Under the pieces are notes generated by a model. That model ran no database searches. It saw nothing but the letters and a program-made list of their open reading frames with translations, and had not been told where the DNA came from. Source: an uncultured Cellulophaga sp. (GTDB lineage Bacteria > Bacteroidota > Bacteroidia > Flavobacteriales > Flavobacteriaceae). Taken from it: 64,000 nucleotides of DNA. Each line of letters opens with the position of its first letter. The first letter of the stretch is position 1. This document shows positions 45,243 through 52,789 of this stretch, one piece after another. The DNA is taken from assembly GCA_947491225.1 (NCBI GenBank), contig CANLIE010000002.1:88300-152299 (forward strand). Reading direction: 5' to 3'. A program made the translations under genes and the position numbers.

Positions 45243-47612
45243 ATGAATACAAAACAAAAAAATTTTAATAAAAACGCAATAGATTTAGGGTCAGTTGTTT
45301 CTTTATATTCAAAACATTGGAAATGGTTTGTAATATGTGTTTTAGTAGCTTTGGCTTTAGCATTTGTTAAGCTTAGATACTCTATTCCAGAATATAATGC
45401 AACTGCAAAAATCCAAATTGTAGAAGATAATTCTCAGCGATCAGAATTAAGTGCTTTTCAAGACTTGGATATATTATCTGGTAGTAAAAATAAAGTTGAA
45501 GATGAAATAGAGTCTATTATTTCTTGGTCTAACTTTACTCAAATTGTAAAAGGATTAAAATTAAATATAAAGATTGAAAAAATTGGTAAAATAATTGATA
45601 CGGAAATATATGATGAAAGTTATCCTTTTGTTTTAGATTTAAAATTTTCAGACTCTACATTATACACTAAAAAAGGAAATTTTAATATAAAGATAATTTC
45701 TGAAGATACATATGGTATTAGTGAAATGAGTGACGAACTTGTAAAAGAAAAATCTTTTAATGAAGAAATTGTAACTGGTATAGGTACATTAGTAATTAAT
45801 GCTAAGGAAAATGTTATTAAAGATCATATTGGTGCAGAATATAAAGTTTCGTTTTTTCCAGTAGATGAAATTACCGAATATTATAGAAATAAAGTTACTG
45901 TTAATCAAATAACAGATAAATCTAACATTGTCATTTTAAATATTAACACCTCTAGTAAAGAAAAGGGTAAAGATATTTTAAATATGTTAATTATGACGTA
46001 TAATGATAATGCTATTGCTAATCAGAAATATTTAGCGGATAGAACATCTGAGTTTATAGATAATAGAATTTCTAAAATATATTCTAGTCTTACAGAAATA
46101 GACTCTACAGCAGAAAATTTTATGGAAGGTAGGGGTATTACAGATATTGCATCTCAATCTAATCTTAATATGAATATTAGTGCTCAGAGTGAACAAGAAC
46201 TTCAAGCTACAATAGTTCAATTAGATATTGCAAATTCTATGGTAAATTCAATATCCAATGAATCTGGTTATGGTTTAATTGTTTCTAATTTAGAGAATGG
46301 AGCAATACAAGGAACTGTAGGTAGCTACAATCAGTTAGCAATGCAACGTAAAAGATTGTTAGAAAGTACAGGTTCATCTCACCCAGACGTTATTCAGCTT
46401 ACCCAGCAAATGAACAGTATGAGAACCAATATTGTTTCTAACCTAAAAAGTATTGCAAATAATTATAGCGTTAGAGCCAATAATTTGAGTAAGCAGTTAG
46501 CTAAATCTAACTCAAAATTGTATTCAACTGCTGGTAATTCAAGAGCGCTAAATGAAATTTCTAGAGATCAAGATAATATGGCTGCTTTGTATCAATATTT
46601 AATTAGAAAAAGAGAAGAAGCTCAAATAAAAGCAGCTTCTACTAGTCCTAAATGCGAAATTATTGATGCGGCATACAACCCTACAACTGAACCAGTTTCG
46701 CCTAAAAAGCCAATAATTTTATTAGCTTCAGTTATATTAGGTTTGTTAGTTCCGTTTAGTTTTATTTATGTTTCAGATTTATTAGATAATAAAATCCATA
46801 ACAAATTAGATTTAGAGAAGTTAACAGGTTCTATACCTGTAATAGCAGAAATCCCTAGTTTAGGAAAGAAAGCGAGTTTAATACAAAAAAATGACAGATC
46901 AGCTATAGCTGAGGCTTTTAGGATTTTGCGTACCAATATAGACTATGTTATGCAGTCTAAGAATAATGGAGGTAAGAATAATATTATATATGTTACATCT
47001 AGTGTTTCTGGAGAAGGAAAAACCTTTTTAGCCTCTAACTTGGCACTTATATTTGCTAATACAGAAAAGAAAGTTTTGTTGATAGGTGCAGATATTAGAA
47101 ACCCAAAATTATATACATTTTTTGACTCTAAAGAAGATGAAAATAATTTGAGAGCTAAACATATAGGGATAACAGAATATTTAACATCAGGTGTAAGTGT
47201 AAAAGATATGATTAAACCAACTTTAGTTGGTGAAACTCAATTAGATATCATTTATTCAGGAAAAATTCCACCAAACCCAGCAGAACTATTAATGAGCGAA
47301 AAAATGAAAACTTTGTTTGATGAAGTTTCAGAAATGTACGATTATATTATTGTAGATACAGCTCCTATGGTTGTAGTTACAGATACATTATTAATTAGTA
47401 AATATGCTGATCAAATTATATATGTAACTAGAGCTGGTTCTACGGAAAGTAAAGTTATACAGCACCCAATTAACTTAAAAGAAGAGGGTAAAATAGACAA
47501 TTTAAGCTTTGTTGTTAATGATGTTAGTGAATCTGATTTGGGCTATGGAGGTAAGTATGGCTATGGCTATGATGTAAACAATAAAAAGTGGTGGCAAATA
47601 TTTAAAAAATAG
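45243..47612 (+). CDS. Polysaccharide co-polymerase / tyrosine autokinase (Wzc-like)
   Basis: A 789-residue Wzc-type BY-kinase of the inner membrane. Transmembrane helices lie near residues 32-50 and 495-515. Between them lies the periplasmic Wzz/GNVR-containing domain with a long coiled coil. The C-terminal kinase has Walker A SVSGEGKT (Lys593), the Walker A' GADIRNPKL and Walker B YIIVDTAPMV. The C-terminal Tyr-rich cluster YGGKYGYGYDVNNKKW is the probable autophosphorylation site. It works with the Wza-like protein and is opposed by the PHP phosphatase encoded convergently at 47665. The gene ends at a strong terminator. All expected parts are present. Confidence 0.93.
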   Translation: MNTKQKNFNKNAIDLGSVVSLYSKHWKWFVICVLVALALAFVKLRYSIPEYNATAKIQIVEDNSQRSELSAFQDLDILSGSKNKVEDEIESIISWSNFTQIVKGLKLNIKIEKIGKIIDTEIYDESYPFVLDLKFSDSTLYTKKGNFNIKIISEDTYGISEMSDELVKEKSFNEEIVTGIGTLVINAKENVIKDHIGAEYKVSFFPVDEITEYYRNKVTVNQITDKSNIVILNINTSSKEKGKDILNMLIMTYNDNAIANQKYLADRTSEFIDNRISKIYSSLTEIDSTAENFMEGRGITDIASQSNLNMNISAQSEQELQATIVQLDIANSMVNSISNESGYGLIVSNLENGAIQGTVGSYNQLAMQRKRLLESTGSSHPDVIQLTQQMNSMRTNIVSNLKSIANNYSVRANNLSKQLAKSNSKLYSTAGNSRALNEISRDQDNMAALYQYLIRKREEAQIKAASTSPKCEIIDAAYNPTTEPVSPKKPIILLASVILGLLVPFSFIYVSDLLDNKIHNKLDLEKLTGSIPVIAEIPSLGKKASLIQKNDRSAIAEAFRILRTNIDYVMQSKNNGGKNNIIYVTSSVSGEGKTFLASNLALIFANTEKKVLLIGADIRNPKLYTFFDSKEDENNLRAKHIGITEYLTSGVSVKDMIKPTLVGETQLDIIYSGKIPPNPAELLMSEKMKTLFDEVSEMYDYIIVDTAPMVVVTDTLLISKYADQIIYVTRAGSTESKVIQHPINLKEEGKIDNLSFVVNDVSESDLGYGGKYGYGYDVNNKKWWQIFKK

Positions 47613-47632
47613 TATAAAGAAAATAATTTCAT

Positions 47633-47666
47633 AAAAAAACCAATTCTGAAGAGAATTGGTTTTTTT
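47633..47666. terminator. Bidirectional terminator between wzc-like and PHP phosphatase genes
   Basis: A perfect 15-bp stem has arms 47633-47647 and 47652-47666 and loop GAAG. The A-run and T-run flank the CCAATTCT/AGAATTGG core so both strands end in T-rich RNA. It separates the stop codon at 47612 from the leftward stop codon beginning at 47665 and can end both transcripts. Confidence 0.9.
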
Positions 47667-48405
47667 ATGTAAAACTGTGAATGGTATTTTCTATTATAGG
47701 TTTTAATTTACCTATTATTTTTTTAGAAATTCTAATTTCTTTTAAAACTTTTAACTGCATTAGATTATGTATATCAGATCCAATAAAATTATATTCATTT
47801 TCATCTAATAGTTTTACTGCAATTTTTTGAACTTCTATTCCGTAAAAAGAACTTAATGAAAGTAAATTTAATTGAAAAAACATTCCTTGGTCTTTATATA
47901 CTTTATATTGATTAAAGTTTTTATGAAGAAAAACATACCTTTCAGGATGCGCTAAAATTGGAAAAAGATTTATTTTTTTTAATTTATTAATTGACTCTTT
48001 AAAATTAATAGAAGCTTGTAAAAAAGACATTTCAATTAATATATAATCCTTTTTTAACGGCATAATTTCATTACTTTCAATAACGGACTCAAAAAAAGGT
48101 TCTACCATATGTTCAGCAGCAGCTTCAATGGTAAAGTCATTAATATTTTCAATCTTTAATTTGTCTTTTAGTATTATTAGGGATTCTTGAATTGTATTTG
48201 GAGTATTAGGGTAATAATCATTCATAATATGTGGTGTAGCAATAAAATTTGTTACACCAAATTCTTGAAATCCTTTTAATATGGAAATTGATTCTTCTGT
48301 GTTTTTTGCACCATCATCTATGCCTGGAAGTATGTGATTATGTATATCAACAAAACCTTCTAAGGAATCTATTAAAAATTTTTTCTTTGTAAAAAAGTGA
48401 AACAT
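47665..48405 (-). CDS. CpsB-type PHP-domain tyrosine phosphatase
   Basis: A 246-residue metal-dependent protein tyrosine phosphatase of the PHP fold (CpsB/YwqE group), expected to remove phosphates from the Wzc-like kinase tail. The metal-binding HNHILPGIDDGAKN lies at residues 22-35, TPHIMNDYYPN follows near 58, AAAEHMVEPF near 113, LAHPERYVF near 155 and FIGSDIHN near 216. The gene lies immediately beside and convergent to the kinase gene, a common capsule-control layout. The start is the ATG at 48403-48405. There is no obvious membrane segment, so it is cytoplasmic. Confidence 0.9.
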   Translation of the reverse strand: MFHFFTKKKFLIDSLEGFVDIHNHILPGIDDGAKNTEESISILKGFQEFGVTNFIATPHIMNDYYPNTPNTIQESLIILKDKLKIENINDFTIEAAAEHMVEPFFESVIESNEIMPLKKDYILIEMSFLQASINFKESINKLKKINLFPILAHPERYVFLHKNFNQYKVYKDQGMFFQLNLLSLSSFYGIEVQKIAVKLLDENEYNFIGSDIHNLMQLKVLKEIRISKKIIGKLKPIIENTIHSFT

Positions 48406-48513
48406 TATAGTGCAAAATAATTGTTATTAGAAAACTAAATAATTAGAGTAATATTGCAATAATGACTAAAAAATAAATTATATATCCCTTTATAGTCATA
48501 TTATCACTACGTT

Positions 48514-48585
48514 ACCCTGAATTTATTTCAGGGTCACATTACAACAAGGGGTACAGTAGAATGAGATTCTGAAACAAGTTCAGAA
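48514..48585. repeat. REP-like pair of hairpins (TTCTGAA-N5-TTCAGAA family)
   Basis: Two short hairpins lie in inverted relation between the PHP phosphatase and PhnA-domain genes. The first has arms 48514-48521 and 48527-48534 (ACCCTGAA/TTCAGGGT) and the second has arms 48567-48573 and 48579-48585 (TTCTGAA/TTCAGAA, loop ACAAG). Read on the minus strand, the second gives the CATTCTGAACTTGTTTCAG block that I recognise as common in flavobacterial intergenic DNA; the first is a related copy. It is distinct from the element at 12673 and 57467. Confidence 0.6.
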
Positions 48586-48634
48586 AGATGCTCTCCTTAA
48601 ACTTACATCACTTAACGGACATACAAAAAATAAA

Positions 48635-49213
48635 TTAGATTTTTTTTACATACTTGGTAATAATGACAATTTGTTGCCCATCTACCTTACCTTCTATGTA
48701 TTCTGCATTTTCATAATCTAAAGATACCCTACGGACTGCTGTACCACGTTTAGCAATCATACTAGAGCCTTTTACCGGAAGATCTTTAATTAATATAACA
48801 CTATCACCTGCATTAATAATTACTCCATTACTGTCTCTGTGTATAATTTTATCTTCAGCATCTTCTCCCTCACCTGTAGCCTGTGCCCAGGCAAGATTTT
48901 CTTCATCCAAATACATCATATCCAGTAAATCTTGTGGCCATCCTTCTTTTTTTAATCTATTTAGCATACGCCAAGCAACTATTTGTACAGCTATTTGTTC
49001 ACTCCACATACTGTCATTTAAACATCGCCAATGGTTTGCATTGGTTTGTTCAGGGTTTTCAATTTGAGTTGAACAAGTATTACATAGTAGAATACTATTT
49101 TGTAGATCTTCATTTTTTGAAGGTTGTACATTATATATGACTAAATCTTCTTCATTGGAGCATAGTTCACATTTATTATCACTGCGTTTGCGTAATTCTC
49201 TTTCAATACTCAT
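48635..49213 (-). CDS. PhnA/YjdM-domain protein
   Basis: A 192-residue protein. The N-terminal zinc-ribbon-like part has CELCSNEEDL near residue 15 and LLCNTCSTQIE near residue 43, a Cys4 arrangement. The C-terminal PhnA domain has IHRDSNGVIINAGDSVILIK, DLPVKGSSMIAKRGTAVRRV and IEGKVDGQQIVI, the small beta-barrel of the PhnA (YjdM) family. The old name linked it to phosphonate use, but the family is present in organisms without phosphonate genes and its role is not defined. No phosphonate genes are nearby. Confidence 0.85.
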   Translation of the reverse strand: MSIERELRKRSDNKCELCSNEEDLVIYNVQPSKNEDLQNSILLCNTCSTQIENPEQTNANHWRCLNDSMWSEQIAVQIVAWRMLNRLKKEGWPQDLLDMMYLDEENLAWAQATGEGEDAEDKIIHRDSNGVIINAGDSVILIKDLPVKGSSMIAKRGTAVRRVSLDYENAEYIEGKVDGQQIVIITKYVKKI

Positions 49214-49533
49214 AAAATATTTTAGTTTTTCAAAAATACAGATAAACTTTATTCTATCCTTTATATGATGAAAAATTATGCCTATTCTACGACATAGTGA
49301 ATTTATTACATTTTATAAGATTAATTAGACTCTAGCCCTTTTATAAACTTAGGGTAAGCTGCTATGCTTAAGTAAGAAAACAACTGTATTTATGGTATCT
49401 TCTAGCTTCTATACGGAATTCTACCACATAAAGAGAGTTAAAGTTTAAAATTTAATGAGTGCTTTTGTTTTAACTAGCAATAATTGGTTTTTATTCATAA
49501 ATTCGCATTACAAACCAAACCACTAAAATAACC
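49214..49533. other. 320-base divergent gap between PhnA-domain and pcm genes
   Basis: I see no gene, RNA gene or strong repeat here. It holds the promoters of both divergent genes, but no clear TAnnTTTG element with a well-spaced -33 TTG was found. It is ordinary AT-rich intergenic DNA. Confidence 0.45.
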
Positions 49534-50175
49534 TTGAAGGATACTTTAAAACATCGAGGAAAGAGAAATCTTTTAGCGGAGAATTTAATTGCTAAAGGAA
49601 TTACTGATAGCTTGGTCATAGAAGCTATAAAAAAAGTGCCTAGACATTTATTTTTAGATAGTAGTTTTGAAGATCATGCATATCAGGATAAAGCTTTTCC
49701 TATAGGTGCAGAACAAACTATTTCCCAACCATATACTGTAGCTTTTCAATCTCAGTTGTTAGAAGTTAAACCAAATGATGTTATTTTAGAGATAGGTACG
49801 GGGAGTGGCTATCAAACGGCTGTATTATTGCAATTAGGAGCTAGAGTTTATACTATAGAAAGGCAATCTCAATTATTTAAAAAGAATAAATTGTTTTTTC
49901 CAAAAATGGGAATTAGGCCTAAAAAGGCAATTTTGGGTGATGGTTATAAAGGATACCCAGAAGAAGCTCCTTATAACGGAATTATAGTAACAGCTGGTGC
50001 GCCCATAGTACCAAAACCCTTACTGGCACAACTTAAAATAGGTGGTAGATTAGTTATACCTGTTGGTGTAGAAGACCAAATAATGACTTTATTTGTGCGT
50101 AAGTCTGAGTTAGAGTTTGAGAAGCAAGAGTTTGGATCGTTTAAATTTGTACCACTTTTAGAAAATAAAAACTAG
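49534..50175 (+). CDS. pcm: Protein-L-isoaspartate O-methyltransferase
   Basis: SAM-dependent repair methyltransferase that acts on isoaspartyl residues of damaged proteins in the cytoplasm. It has 213 residues. The start is a TTG at 49534 and the product [17 protein letters not shown] fits the family N-terminus. [18 protein letters not shown] and the [20 protein letters not shown] region are diagnostic. Motif I is [16 protein letters not shown]. Convergent with smpB, with a four-base stop-codon overlap (50172-50175). Activity looks intact. Confidence 0.92.
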   Translation: MKDTLKHRGKRNLLAENLIAKGITDSLVIEAIKKVPRHLFLDSSFEDHAYQDKAFPIGAEQTISQPYTVAFQSQLLEVKPNDVILEIGTGSGYQTAVLLQLGARVYTIERQSQLFKKNKLFFPKMGIRPKKAILGDGYKGYPEEAPYNGIIVTAGAPIVPKPLLAQLKIGGRLVIPVGVEDQIMTLFVRKSELEFEKQEFGSFKFVPLLENKN

Positions 50176-50633
50176 GTATTAAAACTCTTTTTTATTCGGT
50201 CTAAGTCACGTTTATTATCTCTGTCTTTTATAGAATCTCTCTTATCGTATAGTTTTTTACCTTTAGCTAAAGCGATGTTTATTTTGGCAAGCCCTCTGTC
50301 ATTTAAAAATAAATTTAGTGGCACTATAGTTAAACCAGAATTTTTTACTTCCTTTTCTAATTTTTTAAGCTCTCCTTTATTTAGCAGTAATTTGCGTTCA
50401 GCCTTTGGTTTATGATTGTAATGAGAACCGTGCGAATATTCATCTACTTGCATATTAATAATAAAAAGTTCTCCATAGTCATTAAATTCACAAAAACTTT
50501 CGGTTATTGATGCTTTACTTTCTCTAATAGACTTTATTTCAGTACCAGATAATACTAATCCAGCAGTGTATGTATCTATCAGTTCATATTCAAACCTAGC
50601 CCTTTTATTTTTTATATTAATTTTTTTCTGCAT
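50172..50633 (-). CDS. smpB: SsrA-binding protein SmpB
   Basis: tmRNA-binding protein needed for trans-translation rescue of stalled ribosomes. The 153 residues begin [20 protein letters not shown], and contain [60 protein letters not shown] and the C-terminal tail [20 protein letters not shown] that enters the mRNA channel. Two adjacent ATGs (50634-50636 and 50631-50633) precede this frame; I use the second. A longer frame starts at TTG 50645 and is not supported by the family start. The stop overlaps that of pcm. Confidence 0.93.
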   Translation of the reverse strand: MQKKINIKNKRARFEYELIDTYTAGLVLSGTEIKSIRESKASITESFCEFNDYGELFIINMQVDEYSHGSHYNHKPKAERKLLLNKGELKKLEKEVKNSGLTIVPLNLFLNDRGLAKINIALAKGKKLYDKRDSIKDRDNKRDLDRIKKSFNT

Positions 50634-50721
50634 CATAGCATACAAAAATATACTATTTTACATCAACTTTGTAAAGATTTTGAATGCATTGCTACTAATG
50701 CTATTAAGATTCTAAAATATT

Positions 50722-51456
50722 ATGAAAATAAAATTATCTCTTTTATTGTTAATTGTTATTGTCTCTTGTAAAAACAACAGTAAAGAGATTATATCTGCCC
50801 AAAGCATTATTGACAAATCTATAGAATTATCTGGAGGAGAACTTTACAAGTTTAAAAACCTTTCATTTGATTTCAGAGATATAACCTATAGTTTAAAAAG
50901 AATAAATGGAAGTAAAGAAATGAAAAGATTTTTTTATAAAGATTCTAACAAAATAAGTGATGTTAAAGGAAAAAAATTTACACGTTATATAAATGATAGC
51001 ATTGTTATTGTTCCAGATTCTATAGCTTTAAAGTATAGCAATTCAATAAATTCTGTTTTGTATTTTGCTTTGTTGCCTTATGGTTTAAACGATGCGGCAG
51101 TAAATAAAGAGTATTTAGGTGAAGTTACTCTAAAAGGTGAAAAATACTATAAAATAAAAATAACGTTTAGTAAAGAAAATGGAGGGGATGATTATAAAGA
51201 TACATACGTGTACTGGTTTAATAAAGAAACATATAAGCCAGATTATTTAGCGTATAAATTTTTTGTAAATGGAGGTGGTATGCGCTTTAGGGTTGCTTAT
51301 AATGAACGTATTATTAATGGGATAAGATTTGTAGATTATGAAAACTATACACCTATGATTAATAATGGAAAAATTATAAATATAGACAGGTTATATGAGA
51401 ATGATAGTTTAGTATTACTCTCTAAAATTGAATTAAAAAACATTAATCTCTACTAA
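50722..51456 (+). CDS. DUF6503-like lipoprotein
   Basis: A 244-residue exported lipoprotein. The signal MKIKLSLLLLIVIVSCKNN ends at Cys16. The body is beta-rich (YKFKNLSFDFRDITY, TLKGEKYYKIKITFSKE, DTYVYWFNKETYKPDYLAY), which resembles the DUF6503 family and a LolA-like barrel, where lipid or hydrophobic ligand binding is a possibility but not established. The final bases overlap the end of the convergent phosphatase-like gene (51443-51456). I cannot assign a function. Confidence 0.65.
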   Translation: MKIKLSLLLLIVIVSCKNNSKEIISAQSIIDKSIELSGGELYKFKNLSFDFRDITYSLKRINGSKEMKRFFYKDSNKISDVKGKKFTRYINDSIVIVPDSIALKYSNSINSVLYFALLPYGLNDAAVNKEYLGEVTLKGEKYYKIKITFSKENGGDDYKDTYVYWFNKETYKPDYLAYKFFVNGGGMRFRVAYNERIINGIRFVDYENYTPMINNGKIINIDRLYENDSLVLLSKIELKNINLY

Positions 51457-51994
51457 TATCCATATTAAGTCTAGTAGCTGTTACTTGTTTCCCTATTATT
51501 GTTACTGTAAATAGACTACTATTATCATCATCTTCCATTTGAGGATATTTTTCTTCTCCTAGAATTTTATTTACAAAATCTGGTGTTGTATTACTATGAC
51601 CAACAACTAATACAGTTTTTCCTATGTTTTCAGTTAGGAATTTTTGAACATCAATATTTTTTGGATCATAATAATTTACGTTTATTTTTTTTTGAATGGC
51701 TGTTGGTGCAGCTGTCATTTTTGTCCTCTCAAAATCTGTAGAATATATCATATCTAATTGAGTTGGCTCAAAAACCTTGGCCCAAAAAATAGATCTTCCT
51801 AATCCTTCTTGTTTTAATTCGGGGTCAAGATTATCTGGGTTTGACCTGTCTTTTTCAGCATGTCTTATAAAATAAAAAACAGATACTACTTCTCTATTGA
51901 CTGATTGTTGAGTGTTATTATTGGTTTTGTCATTTTTACACCCAAGTAAAGCTGTAAAAAAAACAATACAAAAAATAGATTTTATAAAATTCAT
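51443..51994 (-). CDS. Histidine phosphatase-family lipoprotein (SixA/phosphoglycerate mutase-like)
   Basis: A 183-residue lipoprotein. The signal ends in FFTALLGC with the lipid Cys at residue 19. The histidine phosphatase core has YFIRHAEKDRSNPDNLDPEL (RHAE, near residue 43) with the catalytic His, IYSTDFERTKMTAAP, and VLVVGHSNTTPDFV with the second His. It probably dephosphorylates a small molecule or protein in the periplasm. It is convergent with the DUF6503-like gene and overlaps it by 14 bases. Confidence 0.85.
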   Translation of the reverse strand: MNFIKSIFCIVFFTALLGCKNDKTNNNTQQSVNREVVSVFYFIRHAEKDRSNPDNLDPELKQEGLGRSIFWAKVFEPTQLDMIYSTDFERTKMTAAPTAIQKKINVNYYDPKNIDVQKFLTENIGKTVLVVGHSNTTPDFVNKILGEEKYPQMEDDDNSSLFTVTIIGKQVTATRLNMDISRD

Positions 51995-52091
51995 TAGTAA
52001 ATATGTTTGCCTATTAATAACAATAACTGATATTATTTATAAATAGTATGCTTATAATTAATTTAGTTCTACACTTATTGGAAGAATAAAA

Positions 52092-52688
52092 TTATTTTTT
52101 GACCTCTTTGTTAATTAATTGATTAATATAAGCTACAGTATTTATAAGATATTTTCTGTCTTGAGTAATTGTTGCCATTGCTACCGAGCCTTGTAGCATT
52201 GTATACAATTGTTTTGCAAATTGTAATGGAGTTACAGGGATTTTAAGTTCACCGTTGTTAACACCGTTTTCTAATACAACTGCAATTTTACCTTCAATAG
52301 TCCTTACTATTTCTTTGGCTGCACTAGATAAGATTTTGTTGTTGTACTCTGCATCTATACCTACATTAATAATGGGACACCCACCCATATCTAATGTGAA
52401 TATTGCATAATTTTTATAAAAATTTGTTAAATTATATATTTTATCTAGTGAACTTCCTTCTATGTTTAGTTTTTCATCAACTTTAGCCAATACTTTATTG
52501 GTATTGTATTCAAATGCGGCTAAGGCTATATCTTGCTTATTTTTAAAATTACCATATAAAGCTCCTTTGGTTAAACCAGTAGCATTTGTAATATCACTCA
52601 TACTTGTACCAACATAGCCTTGTTTACTAAATATTGGTGCAGAAGTTTTTATTATAAATTCTTTGGTTTTTTCTGCCTTGGTGGACAT
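52092..52688 (-). CDS. TetR/AcrR-family transcriptional regulator
   Basis: A TetR-type repressor of 198 residues. The start MSTKAEKTKEFIIKTSAPIF is used (ATG 52686-52688); a 17-residue extension is not typical. The HTH includes GTSMSDITNATGLTKGALYG and NFKNKQDIALAAF. The C-terminal domain contains GGCPIINVGIDAEYNNK, as in the TetR_C subgroup whose ligand is unknown. It is isolated: a terminator separates it from clpB upstream, and the histidine phosphatase gene lies downstream on the same strand after about 97 bases. The target genes are not evident. Confidence 0.9.
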   Translation of the reverse strand: MSTKAEKTKEFIIKTSAPIFSKQGYVGTSMSDITNATGLTKGALYGNFKNKQDIALAAFEYNTNKVLAKVDEKLNIEGSSLDKIYNLTNFYKNYAIFTLDMGGCPIINVGIDAEYNNKILSSAAKEIVRTIEGKIAVVLENGVNNGELKIPVTPLQFAKQLYTMLQGSVAMATITQDRKYLINTVAYINQLINKEVKK

Positions 52689-52740
52689 AAGTTTTATAGT
52701 TGTTTTTACGAATATATAAAATCTATAAAATAGAACCATA

Positions 52741-52768
52741 AAAAAAGCTTCCGTTATGGAAGCTTTTT
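52741..52768 (-). terminator. clpB hairpin terminator
   Basis: Arms 52741-52752 and 52758-52768 (AAGCTTCC core, loop of about 5) are followed on the minus strand by a T-run. It sits 22 bases beyond the clpB stop and before the TetR gene, so it should end clpB transcripts. Confidence 0.85.
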
Positions 52769-52789
52769 CACTATTTATACTGCTTTTTG

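Noticed and set aside
49214..49533. tRNA or small RNA gene in the gap before pcm
   Set aside because: No cloverleaf arms, T-loop sequence or terminator-like hairpin was found.
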